Under the pieces are notes generated by a model. It worked only from the letters and a program-made list of their open reading frames with translations. It was not told where the DNA came from and ran no database searches. This document shows, in pieces, positions 52,004 to 61,148 of a stretch of 64,000 bases of DNA; the stretch's first letter is position 1, and the number at the start of each line of letters is the position of its first letter. Where the stretch lies: contig CAZVGZ010000017.1 in NCBI GenBank assembly GCA_964627605.1, positions 1-64,000 of the forward strand, written 5' to 3'. The DNA comes from CAZVGZ01 sp964627605 (lineage in GTDB: Bacteria > Latescibacterota > MWCZ01 > CAZVGZ01). The translations under genes were made by a program, and so were the position numbers.

Positions 52004-53142
52004 TCAGAGCCGTTTGGGGCTCCGGCGATCCAGGTCTCCAGATCTGATACTGTCTCGAAACTCGTCAGTCACATGTGCGATGTACATCTGCGGTACGCCA
52101 GTGCGATCCGAGCGGAACAGCACCAGCGAACCATCCTGACTCACAGTGGGATGCGGATGGCCAAACGCGACGTGGTCCTGCGTCGCTCCAGGCTGGCACA
52201 ATGTTCGGAAATGTCTGGTTGGCACATGGACAAGCTGTATGCCCTGGTCGGGCCAGTTGGTGTCCGAAGCGATCCATTGTCCATCGTACGAGCTGCCAGA
52301 ATGCCAGAAATATGGGCCTTCCACCAGCTTGTATGGGTCTTTGCCCTGTTCTACCACCCAAAGACACCGGTCCGGTGGCAACCCGCAGCCTTGAATCTTT
52401 GATGTGCCGCCAATCAGTGTTGCATGAGCAAAACTCCACGGCCCAAGAAATCGCTCATCTCCACCATCCTCATCCGTTGTCCAAAACTCCAGGCTCGACT
52501 TGTCGATGATTGTGCGAACGCCATCCGCGTTTTTCGCTTTGGTGTCGTAGACGACTCCACCGCGTTGAATGACCAGACGAGGTTGGTCGTGGCAGCAGGC
52601 GGTGATGTGCCCACCAACGTCGATCTCATCCACCGCGCAATTTGAGAGGTCCACCCGCACGGTGCCTCCCACCTGGCCACTCCTACGGATGAAAAGCCGT
52701 TCTGCGCTACTGGAGATCGCGGCCCGGTTGAAAACCGATCCTTCAGGACACACGGATTCCAAGTTGGCCAGCTCCTCGGTATCGCCGGTCTCAACGTCTA
52801 TCAGACACAGCAGCCTATCCCAAACCACCATATACACCTGTCCCGTCAGATTTCATAGTGGCTGTAGGCACACCGTAGTATCCACCTTTCTCCTGCTCTT
52901 CGCCGTGCTCGCTGAGTTGGAACAGGTTCAGCCCGTCGGCATCGCAGCGAAACATATCCCATGGAGCGCCTCGCCTCGCGCTGAATGAAAAACAGCACAC
53001 GCTGATTGTCCGGCGTAATACTCGGCCAATCATATAGAAAATGCGCCGTTGGTGTCGGGAAGCTCGTTAGCTGGATGACGCGGATACCTGTCTTCTGGTC
53101 GATCCGCTGAATTCGCTCGCTGGCAAATGGTGTGCGAAGCAT
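52004..53142 (-). pseudogene. Oligogalacturonate-lyase/TolB-like propeller protein broken by two frameshifts
   Basis: Three consecutive frames must be joined to get one propeller. From the ATG at 53142: RIDQKTGIRVIQLTSFPT, DWPSITPDNQRVLFFIQ (frame 1). Near 52985 homology changes frame to APWDMFRCDADGLNLFQLS and TMKSDGTGVY (frame 2). Near 52835 it changes again to MVVWDRLLCLIDVETGDTE and continues to 52004 (HSGSSYDGQWIASDTNWPD, HPHPTVSQDGSLVLFRSDR). The blades DPKTG-RVIQLT and PDGKRVLF are the hallmark of oligogalacturonide-lyase-like propellers. Both shifts go in the same direction (loss of two bases or gain of one). Good ribosome-binding site at the 5' end. As written no full protein is made. 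Confidence 0.75.
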
Positions 53143-53371
53143 TTTTCTCAGGCTCCCTGCTGGAACGTTTTTTTTCTAGCTGGCGGGATGGTCTGGGGTG
53201 TCGTTCATGCTGTAGACGCCTAGAAAAATACACACAAGGGCGTCCCAAGCGCTACAACCCAACAGCTATGGTCAGCCAATGGACCCCGTCGGGGTTTGGC
53301 ATGGCATGTGGTTTGGTACGTACTTCGTTGCAGTGCGCCGTAGTTCAATTTCCCCTCAGGCAGAGATACCC

Positions 53372-54229
53372 GTGAAAGTCCAAAGGTTTGTAGGCAACCC
53401 GATCATCACCCCCAACATGGACGAGCGTATGGGGGAGAACATCAACGGCCCGTCCCTTATCAAAGTGCCTGACTGGATAGATGACCCGCTTGGTCGCTAC
53501 TACCTCTACTTCGGTCATCACCAAGGCGACTATATCAGGATGGCGTACGCCGACCATCTGGTGGGGCCTTGGACTATTCATACACCTGGTGTCCTCGACC
53601 TGGACGACTCATTCTGCATTGGGCACATCGCATCCCCTGACGTTCATGTGGACGACGACGATCGCAGGATCAGGATGTACTTTCACGGGCCTGACGAAGG
53701 TGGTGGCCAGCAGACAAGGGTCGCGCTTTCTCCCAATGGACTGAGGTTCACCGCTCGCCCCGACATTCTTGGCACATTCTACTTCCGTGTATTCGAATGG
53801 GACGGCTACTACTACGCGATGGTGATGCCTGGGAAATTCTATCGCTCCAAAGACCCGTTGGTACCATTCGAGTTAGGGCCGGTAAAGTTCACGCCGGACA
53901 TGCGCCACAACGCAGTGAAGCTGGACGGCAGTACACTCACGGTGTTCTATTCCAATGCCCACTCCTGCCCAGAGCATATAGTTACATCGACTGTAGATAT
54001 GTCACAACCATGGAACGAATGGCAGCCCACCGAGCCCAAATCGCTGCTGTTTCCAGAGATGGATTATGAGGGTGGCCACAGACCTAGAGCGGCATCAGAA
54101 CGCGGATGGGCACCTGAGCGGGAGTGGCAGCTTCGCGATCCTTGCATCTATCGCGAAGGTGACCGGACATATTTGCTGTACTCTATCGCCGGAGAACACG
54201 GGATCGCCCTGGCAGAACTCTTCGATTAG
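53372..54229 (+). CDS. GH43-like five-bladed propeller glycosidase
   Basis: A 285-residue soluble protein. Short repeats around an acidic centre resemble GH43/GH32-type glycosidases: VGNPIITPNMDERMGENING at the start (first Asp/Asn), RYYLYFGHHQGDYIRMAYA, HIASPDVHVDDDDRRIRMYF and RDPCIYREGDRTYLLYSIAG at the end. GTG start at 53372 (VKVQRFVGN), since upstream in-frame codons are unlike the family. No signal peptide. It is probably an arabinan- or fucose-type glycosidase or a lectin-like relative; the exact activity cannot be read off. Confidence 0.68.
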   Translation: MKVQRFVGNPIITPNMDERMGENINGPSLIKVPDWIDDPLGRYYLYFGHHQGDYIRMAYADHLVGPWTIHTPGVLDLDDSFCIGHIASPDVHVDDDDRRIRMYFHGPDEGGGQQTRVALSPNGLRFTARPDILGTFYFRVFEWDGYYYAMVMPGKFYRSKDPLVPFELGPVKFTPDMRHNAVKLDGSTLTVFYSNAHSCPEHIVTSTVDMSQPWNEWQPTEPKSLLFPEMDYEGGHRPRAASERGWAPEREWQLRDPCIYREGDRTYLLYSIAGEHGIALAELFD

Positions 54230-54351
54230 TCGCCTAGCAGCGTCCAGTTGAGCGCCATGTTGCTCCGATCCGTTGAGAGATTCGGTCTAATCGCGGGTCG
54301 GTGCGTCTATTAGAATATCCATAGACCACAAACCAACGCGAGACAGGAAAT

Positions 54352-55194
54352 ATGAGCGCAAAAACGGACTTTGACTATGTAAAATCGCACGGGCTGGGGA
54401 ACGACTACCTGGTCATGGACACCACATCTTTGGACTACGAGCTGACGCCAGACCGGATTGAAGCGATATGCCACCGAAACATGGGCGTCGGCTCGGACGG
54501 TGTTTTGGCTCTCGTGGAGACATCTGAAGCGGATTTCGCGGTTCGCATTCTCAACCCTGATGGCACCGAGGCCGAAAAGAGCGGTAACGGTCTGCGCATT
54601 TTTTCGAAATTCCTTTTCGACCACGGATATACAACCAAGACCGACTTTACCGTGCATACCATCGGGGGCACCGTAGACGCCCACCTATTCGTGGACGAAG
54701 GGCGAGTGAGCGCTGTGAGGGTGGACATGGGAATGGCGACCATCGACCACGACCTCACCTCCATTTTGGTCGACGGCGATGATCTTCCGATCACCTCAAT
54801 CTCAGTCGGCAACCCCCACTGCGTCTCGCTTGTTGACGACCTCTCGCAAGTCGATCTGTTCCACGTCGGCCCGATAATAGAGATCCACGAGGCATTCCCC
54901 AACCGCACGAACGTTCAGTTCGCCGAGGTGATATCCAACACTCACGTCAAAGCCATTATCTGGGAGCGCGGTGCCGGTCACACCCTGGCCTCCGGGTCAA
55001 GCTCGTGCGCTGTTGCCGTCGCCTGCTACGACAAAGGGTTGGTTGGCGATGAAGTCACGGTGGTGATGGAGGGCGGCGACCTGTCGATCAAACTGGACCC
55101 GGACCTCAACATGGTGATGACAGGCGGTGTGGAGGAGACATCCATAGGGACGTTCAGTGAGGATTTTAGACGGCGACTGCTCGCGCTGGGGTAG
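54352..55194 (+). CDS. dapF: Diaminopimelate-epimerase-family protein lacking both catalytic cysteines
   Basis: A 280-residue two-lobed epimerase fold. Family landmarks: DYVKSHGLGNDYLVMD, RNMGVGSDGVLAL, RILNPDGTEAE, SVGNPHCVSLV, TNVQFAEVI and WERGAGHTLASG. In ordinary DapF the two catalytic bases are cysteines in CGNG and ACGTG. Here they are Ser77 (KSGNGLRIF) and Ser214 (LASGSSSC). Everything else is kept. So either this subclass works with Ser/other residues, or it does another reaction. I use the dapF symbol for the family only. ACAGGAAAT precedes the ATG. A URO-D-like gene follows within 9 bases. Confidence 0.75.
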   Translation: MSAKTDFDYVKSHGLGNDYLVMDTTSLDYELTPDRIEAICHRNMGVGSDGVLALVETSEADFAVRILNPDGTEAEKSGNGLRIFSKFLFDHGYTTKTDFTVHTIGGTVDAHLFVDEGRVSAVRVDMGMATIDHDLTSILVDGDDLPITSISVGNPHCVSLVDDLSQVDLFHVGPIIEIHEAFPNRTNVQFAEVISNTHVKAIIWERGAGHTLASGSSSCAVAVACYDKGLVGDEVTVVMEGGDLSIKLDPDLNMVMTGGVEETSIGTFSEDFRRRLLALG

Positions 55195-55203
55195 CCAAGA
55201 TAG

Positions 55204-56346
55204 ATGACTCCCAACGAACGCCTTCTCGCTGCGGTTAGTGGTCAAGAAACTGACCGAATTCCGGTCGTTCCCAAAATATGGGTGGACCTCGCGGCCCAGC
55301 TAGCATCAACGGGTCTAAAGCAGGTGATTGAAGAACCCATTACCGCTCTGTCGGTCATCGCCGACGTCGGCCTGGATCTGGATGTAGATGCCGTCCGGCA
55401 GTTTCATTTCCCGTCACGAGCGACCGTCGAAGAGGGCGGAATAGTTTACGAGGTGAACCAGCGTGGCCGCAAACTCGGTCCAATTGACATCGCTGGTGGC
55501 CTGTCCACAAAGCTGTTCGATGGTGCCGATTTCGATTCGTACGACCCCAAAGTGATGGCCTATCATAACCATTGGCACCCGCCAGAGCCTGCTGTGAAAA
55601 ACCTGGCGGATGCTGCCCAGATCGCTGTGCCGGACTCCTCGATTTTTGACGAGTTGGGCTGGGCGGACAGACAGGCGGTCGTCGCCCGACGTGTAGGTGA
55701 AAAGTTGGCACTCATAGCGGATCTGGGTTCAGCGACCATGGCGTTTCATGTTTCCATGAGAGGTGACATGCAGACTGCGCTTTTGGACATAATTGACCAG
55801 CCCGAAATGGTACATGCCGTCATGGAAAAAGGAGTCGCCATCGCCATCGCGAAAGGACGGTATTGGCTCGACCACGGGATGAAAACCCTAAGGCTCAACG
55901 ACTCTGTTGGCAACATGTCGGTACTATCGCCTGAGCATTGGAAGCGGTTTGTATATCCGCACATGAAAACAGTATGCGACCAACTACACTCCTACGACTC
56001 CGACGCTAAGATCTACTGCCACATCTGCGGCAACATCCTCCCAATTTTGGGCCTGCTGGTAGACACTGGCGTCGATTGCATCGGTCCGTTGGACCCGCTT
56101 GGCGGAATGAAAATAACGGATGTGCGTGATGCTGTCGGATGCGATGTGGCGCTTATGGGTGGGGTGGACACGCAGTCGTTCGTAAATTCCACCGCAGCGG
56201 AAATCGCAGCAGAGGCCAGAAGATGTATCCGCGACGCAGGCGTTGGCGGCGGATTCGTACTCGGCTCGGGTTGCGTTATTCCAAGAATCGCCCGTCGAGA
56301 AAACTTGGCGGCGCTGGTGGAAGCAGCACACCAAGAAGCGGCATGA
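55204..56346 (+). CDS. Uroporphyrinogen-decarboxylase-like protein, copy 2
   Basis: A 380-residue URO-D superfamily barrel: MTPNERLLAAVSGQETDRIP, LRLNDSVGNMSVLSPEHW, KIYCHICGNILPILGLLVDT and LMGGVDTQSFVNSTAAEIA, with LGSGCVIPRIARRENLAALV at the end. As in copy 1 the HemE-specific N-terminal motif is missing; CHICGN carries potential zinc ligands typical of methyl-transferring members (MtaA/MtbA-like). It is followed after 9 bases by the sialidase-like gene, so dapF-like, URO-D-like and sialidase-like genes may be one operon. Confidence 0.78.
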   Translation: MTPNERLLAAVSGQETDRIPVVPKIWVDLAAQLASTGLKQVIEEPITALSVIADVGLDLDVDAVRQFHFPSRATVEEGGIVYEVNQRGRKLGPIDIAGGLSTKLFDGADFDSYDPKVMAYHNHWHPPEPAVKNLADAAQIAVPDSSIFDELGWADRQAVVARRVGEKLALIADLGSATMAFHVSMRGDMQTALLDIIDQPEMVHAVMEKGVAIAIAKGRYWLDHGMKTLRLNDSVGNMSVLSPEHWKRFVYPHMKTVCDQLHSYDSDAKIYCHICGNILPILGLLVDTGVDCIGPLDPLGGMKITDVRDAVGCDVALMGGVDTQSFVNSTAAEIAAEARRCIRDAGVGGGFVLGSGCVIPRIARRENLAALVEAAHQEAA

Positions 56347-56355
56347 GGAGGAACT

Positions 56356-57480
56356 GTGTGGATCAGTGAGCTACGTTACCAGGACGCAACGACTCAGACC
56401 TATCTGGGGAGCCCTAGCCTTGTGAGAATGCCGGACGGCGGCATTTTGGCAACACACGACTATTTCGGCACAGGGTGCCCCAAAAACCATTACGGCAGAG
56501 AGCATCTCACCAGCGTCTATCGTTCAGACGACGATGGTCTGACATGGGACAATCTTACACATATTACCGGCGCTTTCTGGTCGGGGCTGTTTGTTCACGG
56601 TGACGCCGTATACCTACTAGGAACGTCATATCAGTTCGGCTCAATCGTGATCCGCAGGTCTGAGGATGGTGGCAACACCTGGACCGATCCAGGCGACAGC
56701 TCAAGTGGACTTCTATTCGAAGGAGGACCAGATAAGGAACCGCCAAACTACCACTGCGCCCCAGTGCCTGTTTTGGTGAGCCAGGGGCGTCTATGGCGAG
56801 CGTTTGAAGACTGCTCTCCACAAAAATGGGGTTCCGGTTTCAAGGCTATGGTGATCTCCGCTGATTTGGGTGCAGACCTCTTGGACGCCACTCAATGGAA
56901 CGCCACCAACAAGCTCGCTTATGATCAGGACACCGATCCCGCTGATTATGGCGAAAACCCATCAGGTGGCTCTGGCTGGTTGGAAGGCAACGTGGTTGAA
57001 GCTCCCGACGGTGGTCTATGGGATTTCCTGAGAGTCCACTCGTTTCCAATCCTAAATAAAGCTGCGATGGTCCAGATCGATACCGACTCCCACACTCTTT
57101 CGTTTGATCCCGAATCTGGTTTCGTCAATATGCCAGGTGGCGGTACAAAATTCACCATTCGACGTCATCCTGAAACCAGAATCTACTGGTCGCTTGTGAA
57201 CGATATGGAAGACGATCCGAAACCTCTAAAACGCAATCGGTTGACGCTAGTAAGCTCACCCGACCTTAAAGAGTGGACCACACGAAAACATCTTCTGTGG
57301 GATAACCTAGAGATGGACCCTCAACTCTCTTTCGACAACACCGGATTTCAGTATGTGGACTGGCAGTTTGACGGCGACGGTATTATCTATCTTGTGCGGA
57401 CCGCCTACGACGGCGCCCACAATTTCCACGACTCGAACAGAATTACTTTCAGTCGCATAAACGACTTAAGTCAGGTATAA
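56356..57480 (+). CDS. Sialidase-like BNR-repeat protein
   Basis: A 374-residue six-bladed propeller with Asp-box repeats: RSDDDGLTWDNL near residue 56, RSEDGGNTWTDP near 101 and RLTLVSSPDLKEWTTRK near 292. The substrate-binding arginine is suggested by the early loop SLVRMPDGGILATHDY and the late NWRL-like TIRRHPETRIYW. No signal peptide. GTG start with GAGGAGG just upstream. It may cleave terminal sialic acids or bind another sugar; the Asp-boxes alone do not prove sialidase activity. Confidence 0.72.
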   Translation: MWISELRYQDATTQTYLGSPSLVRMPDGGILATHDYFGTGCPKNHYGREHLTSVYRSDDDGLTWDNLTHITGAFWSGLFVHGDAVYLLGTSYQFGSIVIRRSEDGGNTWTDPGDSSSGLLFEGGPDKEPPNYHCAPVPVLVSQGRLWRAFEDCSPQKWGSGFKAMVISADLGADLLDATQWNATNKLAYDQDTDPADYGENPSGGSGWLEGNVVEAPDGGLWDFLRVHSFPILNKAAMVQIDTDSHTLSFDPESGFVNMPGGGTKFTIRRHPETRIYWSLVNDMEDDPKPLKRNRLTLVSSPDLKEWTTRKHLLWDNLEMDPQLSFDNTGFQYVDWQFDGDGIIYLVRTAYDGAHNFHDSNRITFSRINDLSQV

Positions 57481-57550
57481 CAAGCCGGTGCCGCTGCGAG
57501 AAAAGTGAGTCCACGGCGTCGTAAGTGACGCCACACATTCGGGGAACAAC

Positions 57551-57939
57551 GTGCCAAAAGATACGCGTCCGAACTTTCTGTTCTTTTTGCCCGATCAGCA
57601 AGATTTGATTTCCTGGGCACCAACCCCGACCTGCCGGTTCGAACTCCTACATTGGATGCGCTAGCTGGCCGGGATGTCTCTTTCTCAAACGCGGTCTGCC
57701 CGTCGCCACTGTGCGCACCATCAAGAGCAAGTTTGGCCTCAGGCAAGCATTACAACCGGTGTGGTGTCCCAGACAATCAGGCTGATTTTCTCGACGGCCA
57801 AACGACCTACTATCAATCCCTGAGAGACGCTGGCTACCGGGTTGGTGGTGTAGGCAAATTCGACCTGCATAAGAACACCAGAGATTGGGGTCTGGATGGC
57901 TCTCGAAAGCTAGAGGAGTGGGGGTTCACCGACGGCATC
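57551..57939 (+). pseudogene. Sulfatase remnant: frameshifted near the start and cut off at ~130 residues
   Basis: GTG at 57551 starts RPNFLFFLPDQQ, the N-terminus of a type I sulfatase. One missing base near 57601 then breaks the frame; the other frame goes on with DFLGTNPDLPVRTPTLDALA and SPLCAPSRASLASGKHYN, which holds the formylglycine motif CAPSR. Homology runs through YRVGGVGKFDLHKN to EEWGFTDG at ~57936 and ends. Beyond that point the DNA is the antisense of the rqcH 3' end. A complete sulfatase would need ~350 more residues. So it is an N-terminal fragment left by a deletion or rearrangement. Clear ribosome-binding site GGGGA. Confidence 0.85.
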
Positions 57940-59634
57940 GTCTTCCGGCAGCAGTCCAGGTTCGATCATAATCAGTTTTTCCCTGCGGACCGTGACCGTT
58001 CCGGGTTTGGCACCCCTTGGTTTGGTGACGTATTTAGCCAGTGTGTAGATAACCGCGGCCTTGCTGGAGGTCTTCTGCTTGGACCAGTGGCCCGCCAGCG
58101 CCGCCGCCTCCTCAAGCGTCCTTCGGCTCGGTTCATCTATGTGGTCTTCACACCTGAGGACAACATGCGAGCCGGGGCTTCCGTGGGTATGAAACCAGTA
58201 ATCGTTGGGTGATGCGACTTTGAGGCTCAACCGGTCATTCTCCCGATCATTTCGCCCAACAAGCACCAGCCATCCGTCGCTAGTGCGGTATCTGCGCGGT
58301 GTGATCTCAGGTGGCCCGCTCTTCTTGTTGCGTCTCATCTTGTTCACAGTAACCCACTGCCCGTGAAGGCTTTCTAGTGTTTCCAGCGGCGGGTCAGTTT
58401 CCAGCAGCTTCGCTGCACCCATCACCAATGTCAGCTCGTTTTCAGTCTCAGCTAGCCTGCGCGCGTTTATTGTTGCGCCGTCGCGCAATTTTCGCGCCCT
58501 CTTATACAGCCGCTGCGCATTGCCAACCGCATTCTTTTCGGCGTCAAGAGATATGGTCACTTCCGCTCCTTCAGGATCATCCCAATCGGGAATGGCTATC
58601 TCTGTCTGTCGTGGCTCAATACTGTCCTGGTGAGCCATCAATAGGTCGGCGTGATGCTGTGCGGCGTCTGCCTTACTGCCATCATCCATCTGTTTGCCCA
58701 GCGTGTGTGCTTTGCGCGTCAAGAAACGTTGCCTGGCACTCAACGCCGAATCGATGCCCCGCGCTAACTGCGCACGCTGCTCCTGATGTTTGCGCCGCTG
58801 CGCGACTAAGAGAACACCTTCGCTCAGTGACGAGAGCCTCTCGAATGTATCGAACTGCCCGGCTGTTGGTTCGAACGCCAGGACGTCTTTAGGCTCGCCG
58901 GTGTCGTCCAAACACATCACCGGTTTCGGCGTGCTGATTATATCGTCCAACGCTCCCTGCATCCGCTCCAACTCGCTGGCCTGCAACCGCCCGACCGCTC
59001 CCTGTGGATCGACACCGCACCTATGAGCGATCTCAATCACCAGCGGTCGGCTCCACGCCAACGTACGCTCGGCGAAAAAATCTATGAGCGTAGAATCGGC
59101 GTCTGCCCTCCCCCATTCAATCGGCCCATCAAGCCTTTCGCGGTCAAATGTGGGCGCTGGCTGGTAAACCGCTTTAGGAATAAGTTCTCGATATCTGTTG
59201 CGTTTGGCGGTGACAGGCCTAAGGCAGTCGAGAACCGTGTCTGAGTCCAGGTCAACCAGCACCGCGTTGGTGTTTTTTCCGCCTAGCTCTATCACCAATC
59301 GTGTGCGATCGACAGTGCCAATAGGGTCTTGCCGTACTACGTCAACAGCGATCGCTCTGTCCCCACCAAGCCACATCACGCTAGTGACTTGCCCACCATC
59401 CAAGCGAGAGGAGAACCACCCGTGCCCCTTCTCGGTCTTAGGCGGTGGCGCGGAGATGCACGCCACAGATCGGTTCGGCGTCGCGTCTATCCAGACATCA
59501 GCCCTGGTCGTCACCAACCAAAGGCCGTTTTTCCCAGATCGGCGCACATCGCGCACCCGCGCACTTGAAAGCGTGTCGCCAAGCTCTTGCGCCATCAGCG
59601 CCAACATCGGCGCATCCCATACAAAATCGGACAT
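57910..59634 (-). CDS. rqcH: RqcH/NFACT-family ribosome-associated quality control factor
   Basis: Binds stalled 50S subunits with peptidyl-tRNA and adds C-terminal alanine tails so the chain is degraded. A 574-residue protein with the NFACT-N domain (FVWDAPMLALMAQELGDTLS, LGGDRAIAVDVV with the conserved Asp-Arg pair), a coiled-coil middle (ARKLRDGATINARRLAETEN), and the NFACT-R RNA-binding domain (DGWLVLVGRNDRENDRLSLK, DYWFHTHGSPGSHVVLR) near 460-500. The last ~9 residues (DAVGEPPLL) are translated from DNA that also encodes the broken sulfatase on the other strand, so the native C-terminus may have been altered. ATG start. Confidence 0.9.
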   Translation of the reverse strand: MSDFVWDAPMLALMAQELGDTLSSARVRDVRRSGKNGLWLVTTRADVWIDATPNRSVACISAPPPKTEKGHGWFSSRLDGGQVTSVMWLGGDRAIAVDVVRQDPIGTVDRTRLVIELGGKNTNAVLVDLDSDTVLDCLRPVTAKRNRYRELIPKAVYQPAPTFDRERLDGPIEWGRADADSTLIDFFAERTLAWSRPLVIEIAHRCGVDPQGAVGRLQASELERMQGALDDIISTPKPVMCLDDTGEPKDVLAFEPTAGQFDTFERLSSLSEGVLLVAQRRKHQEQRAQLARGIDSALSARQRFLTRKAHTLGKQMDDGSKADAAQHHADLLMAHQDSIEPRQTEIAIPDWDDPEGAEVTISLDAEKNAVGNAQRLYKRARKLRDGATINARRLAETENELTLVMGAAKLLETDPPLETLESLHGQWVTVNKMRRNKKSGPPEITPRRYRTSDGWLVLVGRNDRENDRLSLKVASPNDYWFHTHGSPGSHVVLRCEDHIDEPSRRTLEEAAALAGHWSKQKTSSKAAVIYTLAKYVTKPRGAKPGTVTVRREKLIMIEPGLLPEDDAVGEPPLL

Positions 59635-59685
59635 ATTTCCTAGGGCATGTGAAGTCCAGCGAACAGTCGCTCACCAGCGATCACA

Positions 59686-59714
59686 TTGACCTCAACAGTG
59701 GAGAGTGGTAGTTT
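59686..59714 (+). promoter_or_regulatory. Putative promoter of the riboflavin operon
   Basis: TTGACC (59686-59691) and TAGTTT (59709-59714) with a 17-base spacer would start RNA near 59721, about 10 bases before the FMN aptamer. The -35 box is good, the -10 box weak. Confidence 0.4.
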
Positions 59715-59730
59715 TTCCTTCGACAACTGC

Positions 59731-59862
59731 ATGATTCCGGGGCCGGGTGAAACTCCCGACCGGCGGTGAAAGCCCGCGAGGTTTTGGCCACCATAGGCGG
59801 TCATTACCTGAATCGGTGAAATTCCGATGCCGACGGTTACAGTCCGGATGGGAGGAATAATG
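59731..59862 (+). promoter_or_regulatory. FMN riboswitch (RFN element)
   Basis: The RFN core is clear: GATTCCGGGGCCGGGTGAAA, then CCCGACCGGCGGTGAAAGCC, ACCTGAATCGGTGAAATTCC, GATGCCGACGGTTACAGTCC and GGATGGGAGGAAT. The outer ends (ATTCC/GGAAT) pair to close P1. It lies 111 bases upstream of ribD and should repress the rib operon when FMN is abundant. The following leader has ACGCC/GGCGT arms with a short TTTTA, a possible but weak terminator, so attenuation or translational control cannot be told apart. Confidence 0.95.
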
Positions 59863-59973
59863 CACGTTCGCCACAGCAGCGGCACGCCACGCGTGTGACG
59901 TCTGCCATTGCGGCGTTTTACCCTCCCCTCAAAAGTATCTCCCGGAAGCCACCTCAAAATATAGCGCCATTCT

Positions 59974-61143
59974 ATGTCCGTTTGCGACGTTGTCAAAGTC
60001 GATGGCACCGTGAGATCGCATCAGCCCGATCTGCTCGATGGAGCCAGCGGCTTCATGCGGCAGGCCCTTGATCTAGCCAAAAAAGGGGCCGGTACGACCT
60101 CGCCCAACCCGATGGTAGGCGCGGTGGTCACCAATAACGGCAGGGCGGTTGGCTGTGGTTACCATCGACGCGCTGGCGGACCTCACGCCGAAGTCATAGC
60201 CATTGAAGACGCTGGTGAAACTGCCCGAGGGGCCGAGATGTACGTCACTCTGGAGCCTTGCTGCCACCATGGTCGAACCCCACCGTGCGCCGATCGGGTG
60301 ATAGCAGCCGGTGTGAAGCGCGTGATCTGTGCGATGGAGGACCCAAACCCGCTGGTGTCTGGCGAAGGGTTGGAGCGTCTGGTGGCGGCTGGAGTCGAAG
60401 TCGAGGTGGGCGTTTGCGAGACCGAAACCAGGAGGCTCAATGAGGCGTGGCTCTGGTGGATCGCCACTGGGCGTCCTTTCGTCACACTGAAGTGGGCACA
60501 GACTCTGGATGGGCGTATCGCAACCCGCAGCGGCGAGTCGGCGTGGATCAGTTCTGAAATTTCCAGAGCGCGAGCACACCGGCTCAGGGCAGAGAACGAC
60601 GCGGTGCTGGTTGGGAGCGGCACAGTCAGAGCTGACGACCCATCCCTCGATGTTCGTCTGGTGGACGGTCCGAACCCGATAAAAGTTGTGCTGGATACCA
60701 ACCTCAGAATTGACCTCAACGCCAAGCTGCTGGACGGGGATAATGTTATTCTGATGTGCGGTGAGACTGTGCCACTTGACGCAGTAGATCGTTGGAGCGG
60801 ACGACAGGACGTAGAGGTGGTTAATGTCGAGACTGAGCACGGTCGTGTCGATCCAGCCTCGGTACTGACCGCGTTAGGCGAGCGTGATGTCGTCAGCCTA
60901 CTTGTCGAGGGCGGGCACGAAGTAGCTACAAACTTACTAAACGCCGGTCTGGTCAATCGTGTTACCACATTCATCTCTCCCAAACTGATGGGGCATGGAA
61001 TCGACGCAGTGGGTGATCTTGGCACCAACGCCATGGGCGAGCTCCTGGAATTGAGCGACGTCGACATCGAAACCTTGGGCGATGACGTCATGATCTCGGG
61101 AGTTCTCAAGAACGCCAGCGACCTGGCTGCTGAGGCGATCTGA
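59974..61143 (+). CDS. ribD: Bifunctional riboflavin deaminase/reductase RibD
   Basis: Deaminates and reduces the pyrimidine intermediate of riboflavin synthesis. The zinc deaminase domain shows GGPHAEVIAIEDAG and EPCCHHGRTPPCADRV; SPNPMVGAVV opens it. The reductase domain has KWAQTLDGRIATRSGESAWI, DAVLVGSGTVRADDPSLDVR and LLVEGGHEVA near the end. Full length (389). The written start gives a 27-residue extension before the usual N-terminus; an internal ATG at 60055 (FMRQALDLA) with GGAG upstream may be the real start. First gene of ribD-ribE-ribBA. Confidence 0.94.
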   Translation: MSVCDVVKVDGTVRSHQPDLLDGASGFMRQALDLAKKGAGTTSPNPMVGAVVTNNGRAVGCGYHRRAGGPHAEVIAIEDAGETARGAEMYVTLEPCCHHGRTPPCADRVIAAGVKRVICAMEDPNPLVSGEGLERLVAAGVEVEVGVCETETRRLNEAWLWWIATGRPFVTLKWAQTLDGRIATRSGESAWISSEISRARAHRLRAENDAVLVGSGTVRADDPSLDVRLVDGPNPIKVVLDTNLRIDLNAKLLDGDNVILMCGETVPLDAVDRWSGRQDVEVVNVETEHGRVDPASVLTALGERDVVSLLVEGGHEVATNLLNAGLVNRVTTFISPKLMGHGIDAVGDLGTNAMGELLELSDVDIETLGDDVMISGVLKNASDLAAEAI

Positions 61144-61148
61144 CAAAA

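Noticed and set aside
55204..56346. hemE (heme synthesis) for the URO-D-like genes
   Set aside because: The N-terminal Arg-rich substrate motif of HemE is absent in both copies, and the context is not heme synthesis.
57940..58212. Sulfatase continuing to 58212
   Set aside because: From about 57937 the frame is the exact antisense of the conserved rqcH 3' end; the residues have no sulfatase similarity.
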